Shown piece after piece: positions 8,394-19,846 of a DNA stretch of 64,000 nt. The DNA is from Euborellia annulipes. Its lineage: Eukaryota > Arthropoda > Insecta > Dermaptera > Anisolabididae. The notes under the pieces are model-generated. The model was not told the origin of the DNA and did no database searches. It saw nothing but the letters and a program-made list of their open reading frames with translations. The translations under genes were made by a program, and so were the position numbers. How positions within the stretch are numbered: the first letter of the stretch is position 1; each line of letters begins with the position of its first letter. The stretch lies in contig JAKCPI010021896.1 in NCBI GenBank assembly GCA_023213315.1, positions 29,390-93,389 on the forward strand, written 5' to 3'.

Positions 8394-8859
8394 CAGTGGT
8401 GTCCAAACTTTATGTTACAACGCCTCCCTTAAAAATATTTAATCATATGACGCCTCCCCCATTGTATAAAAAAGGAGATTGGTTGGGGTTGAAAGGGAAA
8501 AAAAAAAGAAAAAAAAAAATAATACAAAAACAAAAATTTTTATTGCTAAAAAATATAAATTCATATTAAAGCGGAGTCAAAAAAAAAAAAAAACCCATGC
8601 AGCCAAAATTATTGTGACGTTTCGGCCTTCTTCAGGGCTGGAGGCGAGAATAAATGAAATTTTGAATAAATGAAAATTGTCATTTTTAATTTTGAAATTA
8701 AAATTTCATTTATTCTCGCCTCCAACCCTGAAGATGGCCACTAGTCTCTAGTGGCCTAAACGTCACAATAAAAGAAATAATTTTGGTTGAGTTTGGAAAA
8801 TTGCTCGCTGTGGCGCCTCCCCTTAGACTAGTCCGCGCCTCACAGTTTGGAAAACGCTG
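8394..8859. mobile_element. hAT-like MITE with 8-bp duplication
   Basis: The ends are CAGTGGTGTCCAAAC and GTTTGGAAAACGCTG. A perfect CTCTAAAA duplication lies at 8386-8393 and 8860-8867. Eight-base duplications and CAG-type ends define hAT elements. It carries no transposase; a hammerhead-bearing inverted repeat is nested inside. A shorter reverse copy is at 52573-52837. Confidence 0.85.
8600..8788. repeat. Hammerhead-bearing inverted repeat inside hAT MITE
   Basis: The arms share CAAAATTATTGTGACGTTT, GGCGAGAATAAATG and complements. The plus-strand core (8728-8767) has CTGAAGA and a perfect 9-bp helix II (GGCCACTAG/CTAGTGGCC), but GAAA is changed to TAAA. The minus-strand arm keeps GAAA and has almost no helix II. 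Confidence 0.6.
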
Positions 8860-9127
8860 CTCTAAAATAAATTTTATTTGAAATTCTTCCTTCCGGTGTT
8901 AAGATTGTTGATTTTGTCTTGTGAATAGAGAGATTTTATTTTTTTGTTACGTTATATTTGAAATGCTCTTACCTCCCCAACAGGAATGTCCATAACTTAA
9001 ACAGGAACCTGCAAAAGAATAAAAACAACGTGTTAATAAAAATTAATTACTCTTTGATACCATTTGATTAGCACCTCTCTTATTGGGGGGGGGGGGAAGG
9101 GGGGGCTAAAATTTTTAATCACATGGG

Positions 9128-9291
9128 CAGGGCCGGAACTAAGAGATTTGCTAGGAGGAGAAAAGCTTAATTTTGCCGCCCCCTCCTTACCAATATTATA
9201 TTTTGCGTCCCCTCTGTAGCGCCGTCACTGTGACCAAAGCCAAATTGTTTTAAATTTGAGTCTCTAAAATTTTCCCGCCCTAGGCCCGGGC
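9128..9291. mobile_element. hAT-like MITE (GGGCCGG ends)
   Basis: The left end is CAGGGCCGGAACTAAG and the right end GGCCCGGGCC. The flanks CACATGGG and CTCATGGG are an 8-bp duplication with one mismatch. The left end resembles the ends of the copy at 19847-20034. Confidence 0.6.
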
Positions 9292-9299
9292 CTCATGGG

Positions 9300-9840
9300 T
9301 CTAACCATAAATCCACCATTGACACGAATTATGGCAATTTTTGTTTCTTAAAGGGGGTGGGAATTAGAAATACGAATAGGCCTATATTAATAAAGTTAAA
9401 TAGAATTTCATGGATTCCTTTGATTGCATTTTGTTCTCTATATCTAGATCCTAATTTAGATCTACGATTTTTAAATCTTATTTTTTGATCCTTTTATCAA
9501 ATTGACTTTTTTTTTGTGTTAATATTTTCGCTCCAAATCAAAATCAAGCCTTGAGCTCGGGGTCATTGAGAGGATTTCTGTTGATTTTTTTATACAATAA
9601 CTAAATAATGAACTAAATTCGTTTAGATAAAGATTTAGTTCCAATTCTACATTCTTCTTCAATCCAAATCCTAAATCGTTCTTGTATGGTGGATTTCATT
9701 CTACATCCTCGATCAAATTTAGAAATTTAACTTCTAAATTATCTCGATCTTAAATATATTAAATAATTATATCTCGATATTCTAGGAAATAATGAAATCT
9801 TGAAAAGCAATTTTTTTTTTTCATTTTTTATGATTAACTT
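9300..9840. other. No gene; A+T-rich sequence
   Basis: No open frame with splice sites, RNA signal or clear repeat boundary is visible. Confidence 0.3.
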
Positions 9841-9844
9841 CAGA

Positions 9845-10435
9845 CAGTGGCGTATCGAGGAGGGGGGGGCGAGGGGGGCGGTCCGCCCCAGGCCCCGAGC
9901 CGGCATAGGCCCCCATATATTTATAAAAAAAAAATTTAATGAAAATTCCCCTTTGAGAGGCCCCGGGGCTCTCAGGGCTCGATTAAAAACAAAATTTAAT
10001 ACCATAAAATTATTCAAAATTTAATGAAAATTGAGATGAGAGGCCCCGGGGCCCTCAAGGCTCAAGTAAAAACAAAATTTAATGAAAATTTCTCTTTGAG
10101 AGGCCCCGGGGCCCTCAGGGCTCAAGTAAAAATGGAAAAATTTAGATAAAAAAAGAAAATTTAATGAAAATTTCTCTTTGAGAGGCCCCGGGGCCCTAAG
10201 GGCTCAAGTAAAAATGGAAAAATTTAGATAAAAAAACAAAATTTAATGAAAATTTCTCTTTGAGAGGCCCCGGGGCCCTTGGGGTTCAGGCATATACGGT
10301 ATTTTAAAAATATTTTTGTGTATGGAGGAGAAGGATATTTAAAGATGAGCACCCCCCAAAAAAAAAAAAAAATTCAATATAAGGCCCCCGCTTCTAGTGC
10401 CGCCCCAGGCCCCCAACTGCCTCGGTACGCCTCTG
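9845..10435. mobile_element. hAT-like MITE with internal minisatellite
   Basis: The ends are CAGTGGCGTATCGAGG and CCTCGGTACGCCTCTG. A perfect ACTTCAGA duplication flanks them (9837-9844, 10436-10443). Inside, a unit of about 80 bp (GAGAGGCCCCGGGGCCCT plus an A-rich stretch) repeats about five times. A longer relative is at 62202-62884. Confidence 0.85.
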
Positions 10436-10443
10436 ACTTCAGA

Positions 10444-11445
10444 ACTATCTAACGGAATTCTAGATGCTATCGTCCTAATTATTATGGGTGGATTGGATCA
10501 AAAGATTTGAAATAAATAAATAAAATTATTACGACTTAGAGGCCTCGGTGCCTAGGTCCAACAAACACAATACAAATTTAATACAATAACAAATACAACA
10601 AAACAAAAGATTAGAGGTTATTGGTTTAGAGGAAGCTGAGAAAACCGTGAGAACAATTTACCACTTATTTTTACCGCTACCTGCGGTCCGATTCTTTTTA
10701 ATTTTAATACCTTCTTAGGGCCACTTAGGACTATAAATTCGCTAAATCTCATCCTAATCCGATTAATAGTTCCAGAGATATAAGCAAAAAAGCACATCAC
10801 ATACACATACTGTATACGTATGCACATTAAAATGGGGTCGTTATGACCTGAAATGTAAAGATATATTTAAAAAAAAAAAAAAAATTGAACGATCTTAATA
10901 ACGTATAATATATTGGCTGGCAAGTAAAATAACGATGGTTATTTCCTTATGTGTTTATATATTTTTGTACCATTGCCAACCACGCAAATATAATAAAGGA
11001 TCTCACGTTATTTGAATTAAATTCAATTTGACCTGAATGCACCTTCTAGGCCTATAATTTTTTCGTCTTTGAAATTGTAGGAATTTACGTAACTCTCAAA
11101 ACACGCTCAATAATTCCGATTGGACAGAGAGTGTATTAAATTTCAGAAAAATAAAAATAAATTAATTACAGGTTGTTTTTGATTATTTTTCTCGCTATTA
11201 TTAAGATAAAAGGGAATAAATACGAGCAACAAGTTTGTTTTTTTTTGCCAGCGCCTGGTGTCTAGGTCTAACATCGTAAAAGACCGTTGCGCGGGATGCC
11301 TATATACAGGGGGTTCGTTTAAATAGCTTTATTAATAAACGCACACATCTCTTTAAAGAATAATTATTTAACATTCACTTGCTATGTTTTGTTTTTTTTC
11401 TTGTTTAATTAAATTTATTTTCATTTTTTTAAAAACTATATTAAC
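10444..11445. other. No gene seen
   Basis: A+T-rich with scattered short open frames lacking splice context. Nothing further is supported. Confidence 0.3.
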
Positions 11446-11448
11446 TTA

Positions 11449-11625
11449 GAGGCCATTCAAGTATTACGTAAGCAGCTTGAGAGGGGTGTTTATTCTTCCT
11501 GACAAGGGGAAGAGGGGGCTTTTTAAACGAAATGAAAAAGGGCTTTGCTCCCTAACTAAAAATTGAAATGTTTATGTAAGCAACGGGAAGGGATAAAACA
11601 GTCAAAAATTTACTTGAATGGCCTG
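11449..11625. mobile_element. Small MITE with GGCCATTCAAGTA ends
   Basis: GGCCATTCAAGTA at the left is the complement of TACTTGAATGGCC at the right. A target duplication is not clear, so the superfamily is open. Confidence 0.55.
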
Positions 11626-12044
11626 TTATCATTTAATGTCTTATCATTAGAGCCCGGATGTTCATGCACAATCAAACCTTAAAATTTCCATGCTTTAAGG
11701 TGCGAGTCTCGGGGTGCTAATTTTGAGAGATTGCGGCCACAATTTTGAAGCTATCGACCTCAAATTTCTTTTAAATTAAAGCTATTTAAAATATCTACAA
11801 CTTATAGAAGCCCTTTTTTTGATTTTCGAAAAAATAAATTTTTTTTTTAGATTAATCGCATTAAATAAAAGATATTTTTAAAAAATTTGCTCTATAACTT
11901 ATAGATAATTAAATTAGTAATCATTGTGTTAAAGAATAATTAATTTTTTACCCTTAATTAATTAGCTGGAATATTTCAAATGAAATGGAATAAATCCCTT
12001 GTATTCCTATGGGAAAAACTAAAGCCGCCTCGATTAACTCGGTA
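11626..12044. other. No gene seen
   Basis: A+T-rich; a possible old repeat, unassigned. Confidence 0.3.
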
Positions 12045-12262
12045 CTAAAACTCATTCACACAGTCTTTTTGGCAACTTAGGCCATTTAAGACTTTGACGA
12101 TAACCGTTGTAGAGAATATATCTATTGTGGGGTCAGGCATTTCTATTTAAGCCATCTGGTATCCAAATGGCTTAAATAAAATCATCGGACTGCCTGGGTC
12201 CGAACCCGCGACGTTTGGTATACGAGGTTAGCACGCTACCTACTACGCCAAATTCGGGGGCA
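12045..12262 (-). mobile_element. SINE-1, tail missing
   Basis: On the minus strand the tRNA-like head (B box GGGTTCGGACCC) is followed by the TTTGGATACCAGA hairpin and the core ending AAAAAGACT. The poly(A) tail is absent or eroded. The hairpin loop flank carries CCAGA in place of CCAAA. Confidence 0.75.
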
Positions 12263-13145
12263 ATTCTTCGTTTTAATGCGTTTATCTGAGAAGACGTTCT
12301 TGAACGCAGAAATGATCTTTGAAGTGACAGGCAAATTAGGACAAATTGAGGTTGAAATGTTGATCTTTTACATTTCCACCATGTAAAGCGCGAACGTTTA
12401 AAAATATTAAAAATAGTTTTTAATTTTTGTCACATAAATTAGACTTTAAAAGCAACTACACAAAAATATTAAAAACATTCTTTTTTCTTTAAAAAAATAA
12501 GCTTGTTTTGGTTAAAAATTGGCAAAACATTGTGCATGGAATTTGTTCAAAAAAAGGACAAAATATGCACATATGTTCGGAACAAAGAGGGTTATTTCGA
12601 ATCGGTGGACTCAGCATCTATACAAACATGCATTTGCACCAACATCCGGGCTCTAATTATAATATAATTAATATTTTTCTCTAGATTTTTTTTATTGGTT
12701 CTCAAAATATCCATTTGTGAATTGGGTGCTATAGCTATAGCTGCTATACTTTGAATAATTCTAATTAGAGCTCTCTCTCCCCGACGCGACCTGTTGATCA
12801 GAGGAGCCAACTGGCTGGAAACAAACCTGGAGCCGTTGATTAACCTTCAATTGAAACGATTCTCCACGTGAACATCAACTTAACATCATCACTATATCTA
12901 TATTTATTAAATAAAATTAAATATTTCCTAGTATTTTATACATGTTATACTCTGTCAAGATTCCTAAAACGCATTAAACGTTTCTTTAATTCTAAGACCT
13001 TCTCCCCTGACTGTAGAAAAATATTTTGAGATTGTATCATAAAATCGTCTAGTATCTACGTATATATTTAACTAGCAGAAAAGCCCCTCTTTGGTGGACA
13101 AATTTGTTACAATTTAGAGTAAATATACGCTGTTATTTGCTATAA
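12263..13145. other. No gene supported
   Basis: A minus-strand open stretch at 12592-12810 lacks a usable donor. Otherwise A+T-rich. Confidence 0.3.
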
Positions 13146-13149
13146 TTTT

Positions 13150-13405
13150 TTTTTTTTTTTTTTGAATGGGTGTATAAGGTCCTTTAATGACCAGTGGTCA
13201 CATGCAGCCAGGGAGAAAATAAAAACAAAAGGAGAAGCATAAAAGGGGAACTCAACTGCGGGAACTGAGAAGATGCCTGTTGAGATTAGACTTGAAAGAC
13301 TGAAGATTGTAAGTTTTGGGGAAGATAGACGCAGGGAGCTTGTTCCAATCACGGGAGGTCATGGGGACAAAGGAAGAATGAAATTGACTAGTTCTGTTAG
13401 TCGTG
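13150..13405 (-). pseudogene. LINE 3' fragment (reverse-transcriptase tail plus 3' UTR)
   Basis: The minus strand matches the better preserved plus-strand copy at 24720-25040: the same C-terminal peptide region, the same 3' UTR and a terminal A run (here a T run near 13147-13163). It is 5'-truncated, as is usual for dead LINE copies. Frame breaks are present. Confidence 0.65.
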
Positions 13406-13427
13406 AGCTGAAAATAATTTTAAAGAA

Positions 13428-14006
13428 AAAAATCTTGTGTGACTGGCGCACAGCACACAACTTTCTCTTTCCTTCGGTAATCGAAAGTTGTGTTCTGTGC
13501 TTGTCACACCAGATTTAGTTTCCGACAGTACTGTATATTCGAATTTCAAGATATAAATATTTATATTTTGTTACCATGGCAAGCATTTCTCCTATCTTTT
13601 CTATGAAATAGAGAATCAGAAGATTTCAATGACAAAATGAGAATAAGCATCTTACAGAGCATCTAAAAAATATTTTTTTTTTTGAATTTAAAAAAAAATT
13701 TAGAGAAAATCGAAAAAAACTGAAATACTAGTATTCTTTGGTCGATTTTGTTCAAAAGCTTCGTGTCCCGTCCCAGTAGGGTGCCTAACTTAAATATAAA
13801 ATTTCAACTTCCTAGCTCTTTTCGTTCTTGAGATATTTTGTTCACACACCCACAGACAGACCATGTCTCGAAAATCACTTTTTTGGATTCAGGGGACCTC
13901 AAAACGTGTATATCCGTCAAAATCTCGACATCGAATTTTTGACATGAATCCAATGACTTTCTCTCTAAATATATATTACATATATACATAGGTAAGAGAA
14001 AGTAAA
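13428..14006 (+). mobile_element. Family A repeat, full length
   Basis: It starts with the 90-bp hairpin (TGTGTGACTGGCGCACAGCA ... GTGCTTGTCACACCAGATTT), continues through the GTTACCATGGCAA and TCGACATCGAATTTTTGACA blocks and ends GGTAAGAGAAAGTAAAA. No coding capacity. See the family finding. Confidence 0.8.
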
Positions 14007-14284
14007 AATATATTTTATTCAAATCAAATTCTTCTTTTTTCTTGTGGATAAAAATAGCGAAGGCCAAATTGAGAAAACAAAGTGTGGGGGATGATCATTA
14101 AATAGGCAAATATATGTACATAAAGCTTAAGGAACAACTAATACAAACCAGCGTTAGAGATTGATTGAATAGATTTTAATTGTAAATGAATAATTAGTAT
14201 GCAATGATAATATTTATTTCTTGACTAAGGGGGGTGAGAGGGGGGAAAGCACGATTGATAAAAATAAAAAATACAAGACAGGGA

Positions 14285-14879
14285 TCTTTATCTTTATATA
14301 TATAATTCTTCTGTACGTGTGTATGTGACTGAACCTCCTAAACGACTGAACCAATTATGATGAAATTTTCTGTGTATGTTTGTGAGAATCCCGGACAGGT
14401 TTTGTTTCACAAATAACAATAAGTTAAAGAGTAATTAACCGTTAAAATAAGAAAAAAATAAAAATTAGGAGAAATAGTTGCCATGGTAACAAAATATAAA
14501 TATTTACCCATGTTTACGATTTTTTTTAAAGTGAAACTTTTATTATATCGGTACGAATTTTTTGGTTCTTCTATCAGCATGTCGCTTTGTAACGAGGTGA
14601 CGTAAAAAGCCATGACGTAAAAAGCGATGACGTTACAAGCCATGACGTCACAATCCGTGACGACAAAAATAAGAAAGTTGAAATTTAATATATATAACGA
14701 ATTATAAAAAAATTATTGTGAGATTTAATAATTCAATTTTTTAATTGATAAAATATAATTTTTTAAATAATTTAAAATATTCAAATCTTCAATCTATATA
14801 TACTGTATATATATAATCCAGGGGGGCGAAGCCCTCCTGGCTAGACGTGCCGCCCGCCGAAGGCGGGCGGCGCGGCTAA
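14285..14879 (+). mobile_element. Helitron-like element
   Basis: It begins TC after an A and ends with a perfect 10-bp GC hairpin (GCCGCCCGCC, loop GAA, GGCGGGCGGC; 14849-14871), then GCGG and CTAA followed by T. A TC start, a hairpin about 5-10 bases before CTRR and an A/T target are Helitron hallmarks. It has no Rep/helicase, so it is non-autonomous. Confidence 0.6.
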
Positions 14880-15200
14880 TTACTAAATAAATATTGTTCA
14901 CAGTTTTTAATATGCCACTATTGATTTCCCATTTTCCAATTATTAAGTTAAGATTAAAAACGCGATTTTAATACCCTTAATTGAATAATTTTCTGAAAAT
15001 TTTCAGTTAAACGCCTACGATCCAAAAAAAGTTTCACTTGCATCGTGGTTTCATAAAACCACACAATGATTTTTATTTATTTACATTTTGAATTCTAAAA
15101 TATCGGCGTAAATTTTTTGTCTGTGTACCGGGAGAGTCCCGGAAAGGATATGATTCACAAAAAATCTTAAGTTCATGAATAATTAACCGTTAAAATAAAC

Positions 15201-15338
15201 TCTACATATATATAAAAATGAAAAGGGAAAATCTTTCTATGTACCGGTATGTATATAAGCCGAAGGCGAGCAGGGGGGTCCAGGGGGCGCAGCCCCGCTA
15301 GACGGAAAGCCCCGCCGAAGGCGGGGCTTTGCGTCTAG
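15201..15338 (+). mobile_element. Helitron-like 3' end
   Basis: A hairpin AAAGCCCCGCC-GAA-GGCGGGGCTTT (15306-15330) is followed by GCGT and CTAG before T. The upstream part shares GGGTCCAGGGGGCGC with 35930-35965. The 5' end is uncertain. Confidence 0.5.
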
Positions 15339-15386
15339 TTTTTCTATAAAATCAGGAAAAATATTTCAGGATTTTCAGTCATTTGT

Positions 15387-16020
15387 TTACTTTCTCCTAC
15401 CTCTATATATATGTTAATATATAGAGAGAGAAAGTATGGGATTAATGTCAAAAATTCGATGTCGAAATTTTGATGGATATACTCATTTTGGAGTCCCCTG
15501 AATCCAAAAAAGTGGTTTTCGCGACATGGTCTGTCTGTGTGTCTGTGAACAAAATATCTCAAGAACGAAAAGAGCTGAGAACTTTGAAATTTTATATTTA
15601 AGTTAGGCATCCTCCTGAGACGTGACAAGAAGCTTTTGAACAAAATCGGCCAAAGAGTACTAGTAATTTACTGATGTACTTTTTCAGTTTTTTTCGATTT
15701 TCTCAAAATTAGCCCTAACGATTTTGATTAAAATTCAAAAATCAATTATTTTTTAGATGCTCTTTAAAATGTATATTCTCATTTTGTCATGAAATCTTCT
15801 GAAGACCACTTTATTCTTGTACTCCACAGAAAAGATAGGAGAAATGGTTGCCATGGTAACAAAATATAAATATTTATATCTTGAAATTCGAATATACAGT
15901 ACTGTCGGAAACTAAATACATGTCGACACAAAAAATCTGGTAAGACAAGCACAGTACACAACTTTCGATTACCGAAGCAAAGAGAAAGTTGCGTGCTGTG
16001 CGATCAGTCACACCAAATTT
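15387..16020 (-). mobile_element. Family A repeat, full length
   Basis: On the plus strand it starts ACTTTCTCCTACC (the 3' hairpin) and ends CACACCAAATTT (the 5' hairpin). All family blocks are present in reverse order. Confidence 0.8.
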
Positions 16021-16025
16021 TTTTT

Positions 16026-16500
16026 ACGGTTTAAAAGGTGTCTCTCGAATAAAGGACGGAATTTTGAGTAATATCACTTTAATTTTATTTATACACAGAT
16101 TTTTATTTACCAATAAAATAATATCTAATTTTCTTTTTTAAGTAATACCTTTCCTCTTTCCTAAATAAATATTTGTGGTTTCAAGATATCTACAAATAAC
16201 AGAGAGTAAAAAAAAAATACAAGGATGGAGTGATTTTCTGAGAAATGAACAAAGAAAAAGTCAAGACAAGATAAAACCCAATAAAATAAACTTGAGCTGA
16301 TAGGAGTCAATGTAAGAGAAAGTCTGACTGTTAGCAAATGCAACAAGCAAGCAATCCCTTTCAAATTGGCTCTATTTTTACTTTCTCAGAGACGAATTAG
16401 AGAAAGTATTGCAAAAATTCCCCCTCGAGATTTTCATTTGATGTTTTAGACCTCTCTTGATTGTGTGTTTAAAAAAAAAAAATATTTTTGAAATTATGTC
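16026..16500. other. No gene seen
   Basis: A+T-rich spacer between two family A copies. A short ACTTTCTCAGAG ... GAGAAAGTA stretch near 16380-16410 hints at a decayed family A 3' end. Confidence 0.3.
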
Positions 16501-16501
16501 T

Positions 16502-17138
16502 ATGTCTGAACACGATTACTTAAAAATCTGGTGTGACTGGCCGCACAGCACCCTTCTGGAAGAGAAAGCTGTGTTCTGTGCTTGTCTCACCAGATTTTTT
16601 GTGTCGAGATATATTTAGTTTCCGACAATAGGGTACATTTGAATTCAAGATGTAAAATTTATAAACAGAAAAATATTTATATTTTGTTACCATTTCTCCT
16701 ATCTTTCCTAAGAAGTACAAGAGTAAAGTGGTCTTCAGATGATTTCAATGGCAAAATGAGAATATACATTTTAAAGAGCATCTAAAAAATAATTGATATT
16801 TGAATTTTAATCAAAATCTTTGGAGCGAATTTTGAGAAAATCGAAAAAAACTGAAAAAGTGCATCAGTAGAGTACTAGTACTTTTTGGCCGATTTTGATT
16901 AAAAGCTCATTTTCACGGTCCAGGAGGGTACAAAACTTAAATATAAAATTTCAACCTCCTAGCACAATTCCTTCATGCTTTAAATTGAACCCAGTCAGAC
17001 CATGTCGCGAAAACCACTTTTTCGGTCTCAGGGGACCCTAAAACGTGCATATTCATCAAAATCTCGACATCGAATTTTTGACATGAATCCAATACTTTCT
17101 CTCTATATATATTAACATAGAGGTAAGAGAAAGTAAAA
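16502..17138 (+). mobile_element. Family A repeat with shortened hairpin
   Basis: The left hairpin has an internal deletion (CACAGCACCCTTCTGG) but still pairs TCTGGTGTGAC with GTCTCACCAGA. The remaining blocks and the GGTAAGAGAAAGTAAAA end are present. The central CA tract is missing. Confidence 0.8.
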
Positions 17139-17167
17139 AGAATTGCATTCTATCTTTATTCCGGTCC

Positions 17168-17196
17168 TCTGAAGAAGGTCTTAAATAAGACCGAAA
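17168..17196 (+). ncRNA. Solo hammerhead-like core, incomplete
   Basis: CTGAAGA, A, GGTCTT-AAAT-AAGACC (perfect 6-bp helix II), GAAAC. The expected GTC cleavage site is missing; AAATAAATATTG follows, as in related elements. Confidence 0.35.
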
Positions 17197-17239
17197 CCAA
17201 ATGGACTTTAAATAAATATTGCCCTTTTTTTCCACCTAT

Positions 17240-17845
17240 TTATCCAGCAATTTTTAAGGGATAGAATAATTATTGATGATGGATTTATCTAATTAAACCC
17301 GAAACGTCTTCTAATTGGAGATTTTTATTCGATAGAGGCTCCTTTTTTGGCTGACATCCTCTCTCCCTTCATCATTGTAATCGCTGAACAGCCACTTCTC
17401 TTATCAACATCTTAATTATTGATGTTATATTTCCATTTTAACAATAACTTATAGACATTTCAAAAAGCAGCTGTTGTCTAATTTATTTAAAACAAAGTTC
17501 TAATTCTAACTTACTTACTTGTTAGTAGAAGAGCATCTCTTAATTCAATTCGAGGTGTCTGCATTTCGGAAGAAAAAGAGCCAGCAATTTATTGCATATT
17601 ATTTTGATTCTTGACTAGCGAATTTATTTTTCATTTAAATTTCGTTACCAATTCCCAACGAAAGGGGTTAAATAATAATTTCCTCCACCCCAAGTAGTCC
17701 AAGATCCCAGGCCAATTTTTACAAGCGGTAAGCTAATTTTCCGTGAGTAGCTTCATTTTGATGAGACGACCAACAACAATTCTTGATTGTGGTAGCAAAC
17801 TGGTGTAGCAGGGGTATAATATTTCAATTTGACGATTCTCAAAAA
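17240..17845. other. No gene seen
   Basis: A TGGTGTAGCAGGGGTA motif at about 17803 recalls the repeat unit end at 2650. Otherwise featureless A+T-rich sequence. Confidence 0.3.
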
Positions 17846-17849
17846 TTTA

Positions 17850-18045
17850 TTATTATTTATGGGTTTTTTCATTAAACGGTATCAAACCCACATCGACGTT
17901 TCGGTCGACTATGCGACCCTCTTCATGGTTAGGGTTCAGTCAATAGTAACCCTCTGACTGAACCCTAGCCATGTAGATGGTCGCATAGTCGACCGAAACG
18001 TTGCTGTGGGTTGATACCATTAAAGAAATAATAATATCTGCTTGG
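17850..18045. repeat. Hammerhead-like inverted-repeat element
   Basis: The arms share AACCCACA(T)CGACGTTTCGGTCGACTATG-type sequence and its complement. Both strands keep helix II GGTCG/CGACC and GAAA, but CTGANGA has become ATGAAGA (minus) or ATGTAGA (plus), so both cores are probably dead. Confidence 0.6.
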
Positions 18046-18096
18046 ACTTTTTACTCATTCTTCTACATATTGATTCAGCTATTCACCTCGCTTACG

Positions 18097-18590
18097 TATT
18101 TATATTTTGTTACCATTTTTCCTATCTTTCTTAGGAAGTACAAGAATAAAGTGTGCTTCAAAAGATTTCAAGGGTAAAATGAGAATATACATTTTAAAGA
18201 GCATCTAAAAAATAGTTGATTTATGAATTTAAAAAAAAATCCTTGATGCAAATTTTGAGAAAATCAAAAAAAAAAAAAAACTGAAAAAGTACGTCAGTAA
18301 AGTACTAATACTTTTTGGCCGATTTAGTTCAAAATCTTCGTGTCATGTCCTGTGGGGTTGCCTAATTTAAATATAAAATTTCAACCTCCTAGCGCTTTTA
18401 GTTCTTGAGATATTTTGTTCACACACACACACACGCACACACACTGACAAACCATTTTGCGAAAACCACTTTTTTGAACTCAGGAGACCTCAAAACATAT
18501 ATTTCCTTCAAAATCTCGACATTGAATTTTTAAAATGAATCCAATAGCTGCTCATATATTATATTAACAGAATAAAAGAGAAAGTAAAAG
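18097..18590 (+). mobile_element. Family A repeat, 5'-truncated
   Basis: It begins at the TTTTGTTACCAT block without the 5' hairpin and runs through a CA tract at 18420-18445 to AAGAGAAAGTAAAA. Confidence 0.75.
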
Positions 18591-18594
18591 CACC

Positions 18595-19160
18595 TTCATG
18601 GGGAGGGGGGCTTAGTCCCTCCGAGGCTCTCCCCACCCCCGGTGTATCAGAAATGATAAGGACCAAAGGCAATTCAGCCAATATTATAGTAAATATTAAA
18701 GTTGTAGAATTTTTTTCTAAATAGCAGGTTGTCGTTGTCTCTTTAAAAAAACAATAATTAATACTTATATAGAGAGACACACACAGAAAAAAAAAATAAA
18801 ATAAAATTACTAGAATTTCACTTGTATTATTTTAATTAACACGCACCCACACATGGCATTGCTATCGAGTAGAGATCTTTATTTAAATGACTATATTATA
18901 ATATAATTTTTTTTTTTTACAAGCAAAGTTTTATAAAGCAGATAAGATGTGATTTTAATTTAATTAACAATATCAGGCTAAGTTTAATTACAATAATAAC
19001 CACCTGCGTTGCCTATATAATTTTTTTTTTCAACCTGGGAATAGGCCTATTAACATTAGTTGATTTAGAATAAACAAATAAAGGACATTTTGACATTAAA
19101 TATGATTTATTTTAACAAAAAAAAAAAAAATAGTTTCTGGTGCCAAAGGTAGTGAGTGAG
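18595..19160. other. No gene seen
   Basis: A+T-rich with poly(T)/poly(A) runs; no supported feature. Confidence 0.3.
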
Positions 19161-19165
19161 TGGTT

Positions 19166-19290
19166 TTATAAAAAAAATTTATTTTAATTCAATTGGATAC
19201 CAATAATTTGAAATATTAAGTATTAAGCAAGGGTTTTAAATGGCCTCTGATGCCGAAAAAGAACTTAAATAAATTTAAAAAAAAAAATAC
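19166..19290 (+). mobile_element. SINE fragment with shared core
   Basis: AATTGGATACCAAT and then TTTTAAATGGCCTCTGATGC and CGAAAAAG precede an A-rich tail. The tRNA head is missing. Confidence 0.6.
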
Positions 19291-19388
19291 TATTTATACT
19301 TCATATTATAACAAGAGCAACCAGCTGACAATATGCAGTTAGCAGACAAAACGTACTTTTTCGGTATCTTATTTTTATCTTTGCCCAC

Positions 19389-19661
19389 CAGTGGCCTCGT
19401 TTCAACTTTTTCTTGGGAGGGGCAAATTTTTTTCTTGGGGGCAAACATTTTTTTTCTTAAAATTTACCTACAAATATGTACTAAAATTGAGCCAAAAGAT
19501 AATTGTTTAATTCTCTACAGTTTATATACTCGTAGATATATTTTGAAAGATTTTATCTATTATAGAATAATATAAAATTTTATAAAAGTCCGAGCCCTTG
19601 GGGGGGAGGGGGGCAAATGATCCCCCCCCTGCCCCCCCCCCCCCCACAAATGACGCCACTG
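19389..19661. mobile_element. hAT-like MITE
   Basis: The ends are CAGTGGCCTCGTTT and AAATGACGCCACTG. The flanks TTGCCCAC and TTGTCCAC are an 8-bp duplication with one mismatch. The interior includes long G and C runs. Confidence 0.7.
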
Positions 19662-19846
19662 TTGTCCACCAACCGTGAGTTGGGTAGGTAAAGTTAATGT
19701 AATCGTAAAAAAAATCGAAATTGGATTAAAAGCTGCAAAATATGTTTTGAAGTCTCCAGACCATTCATTTAAGTAGTTTTTGGAATGTCTGTCTGTCTGT
19801 GGCTTTCTTGATGCAAAAAAACCCTCTTTGTAATGTTAACGGAGTG

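Noticed and set aside
12592..12810. 72-codon minus-strand frame
   Set aside because: Acceptor-like start but no donor, and phase does not fit the inferred minus-strand gene.
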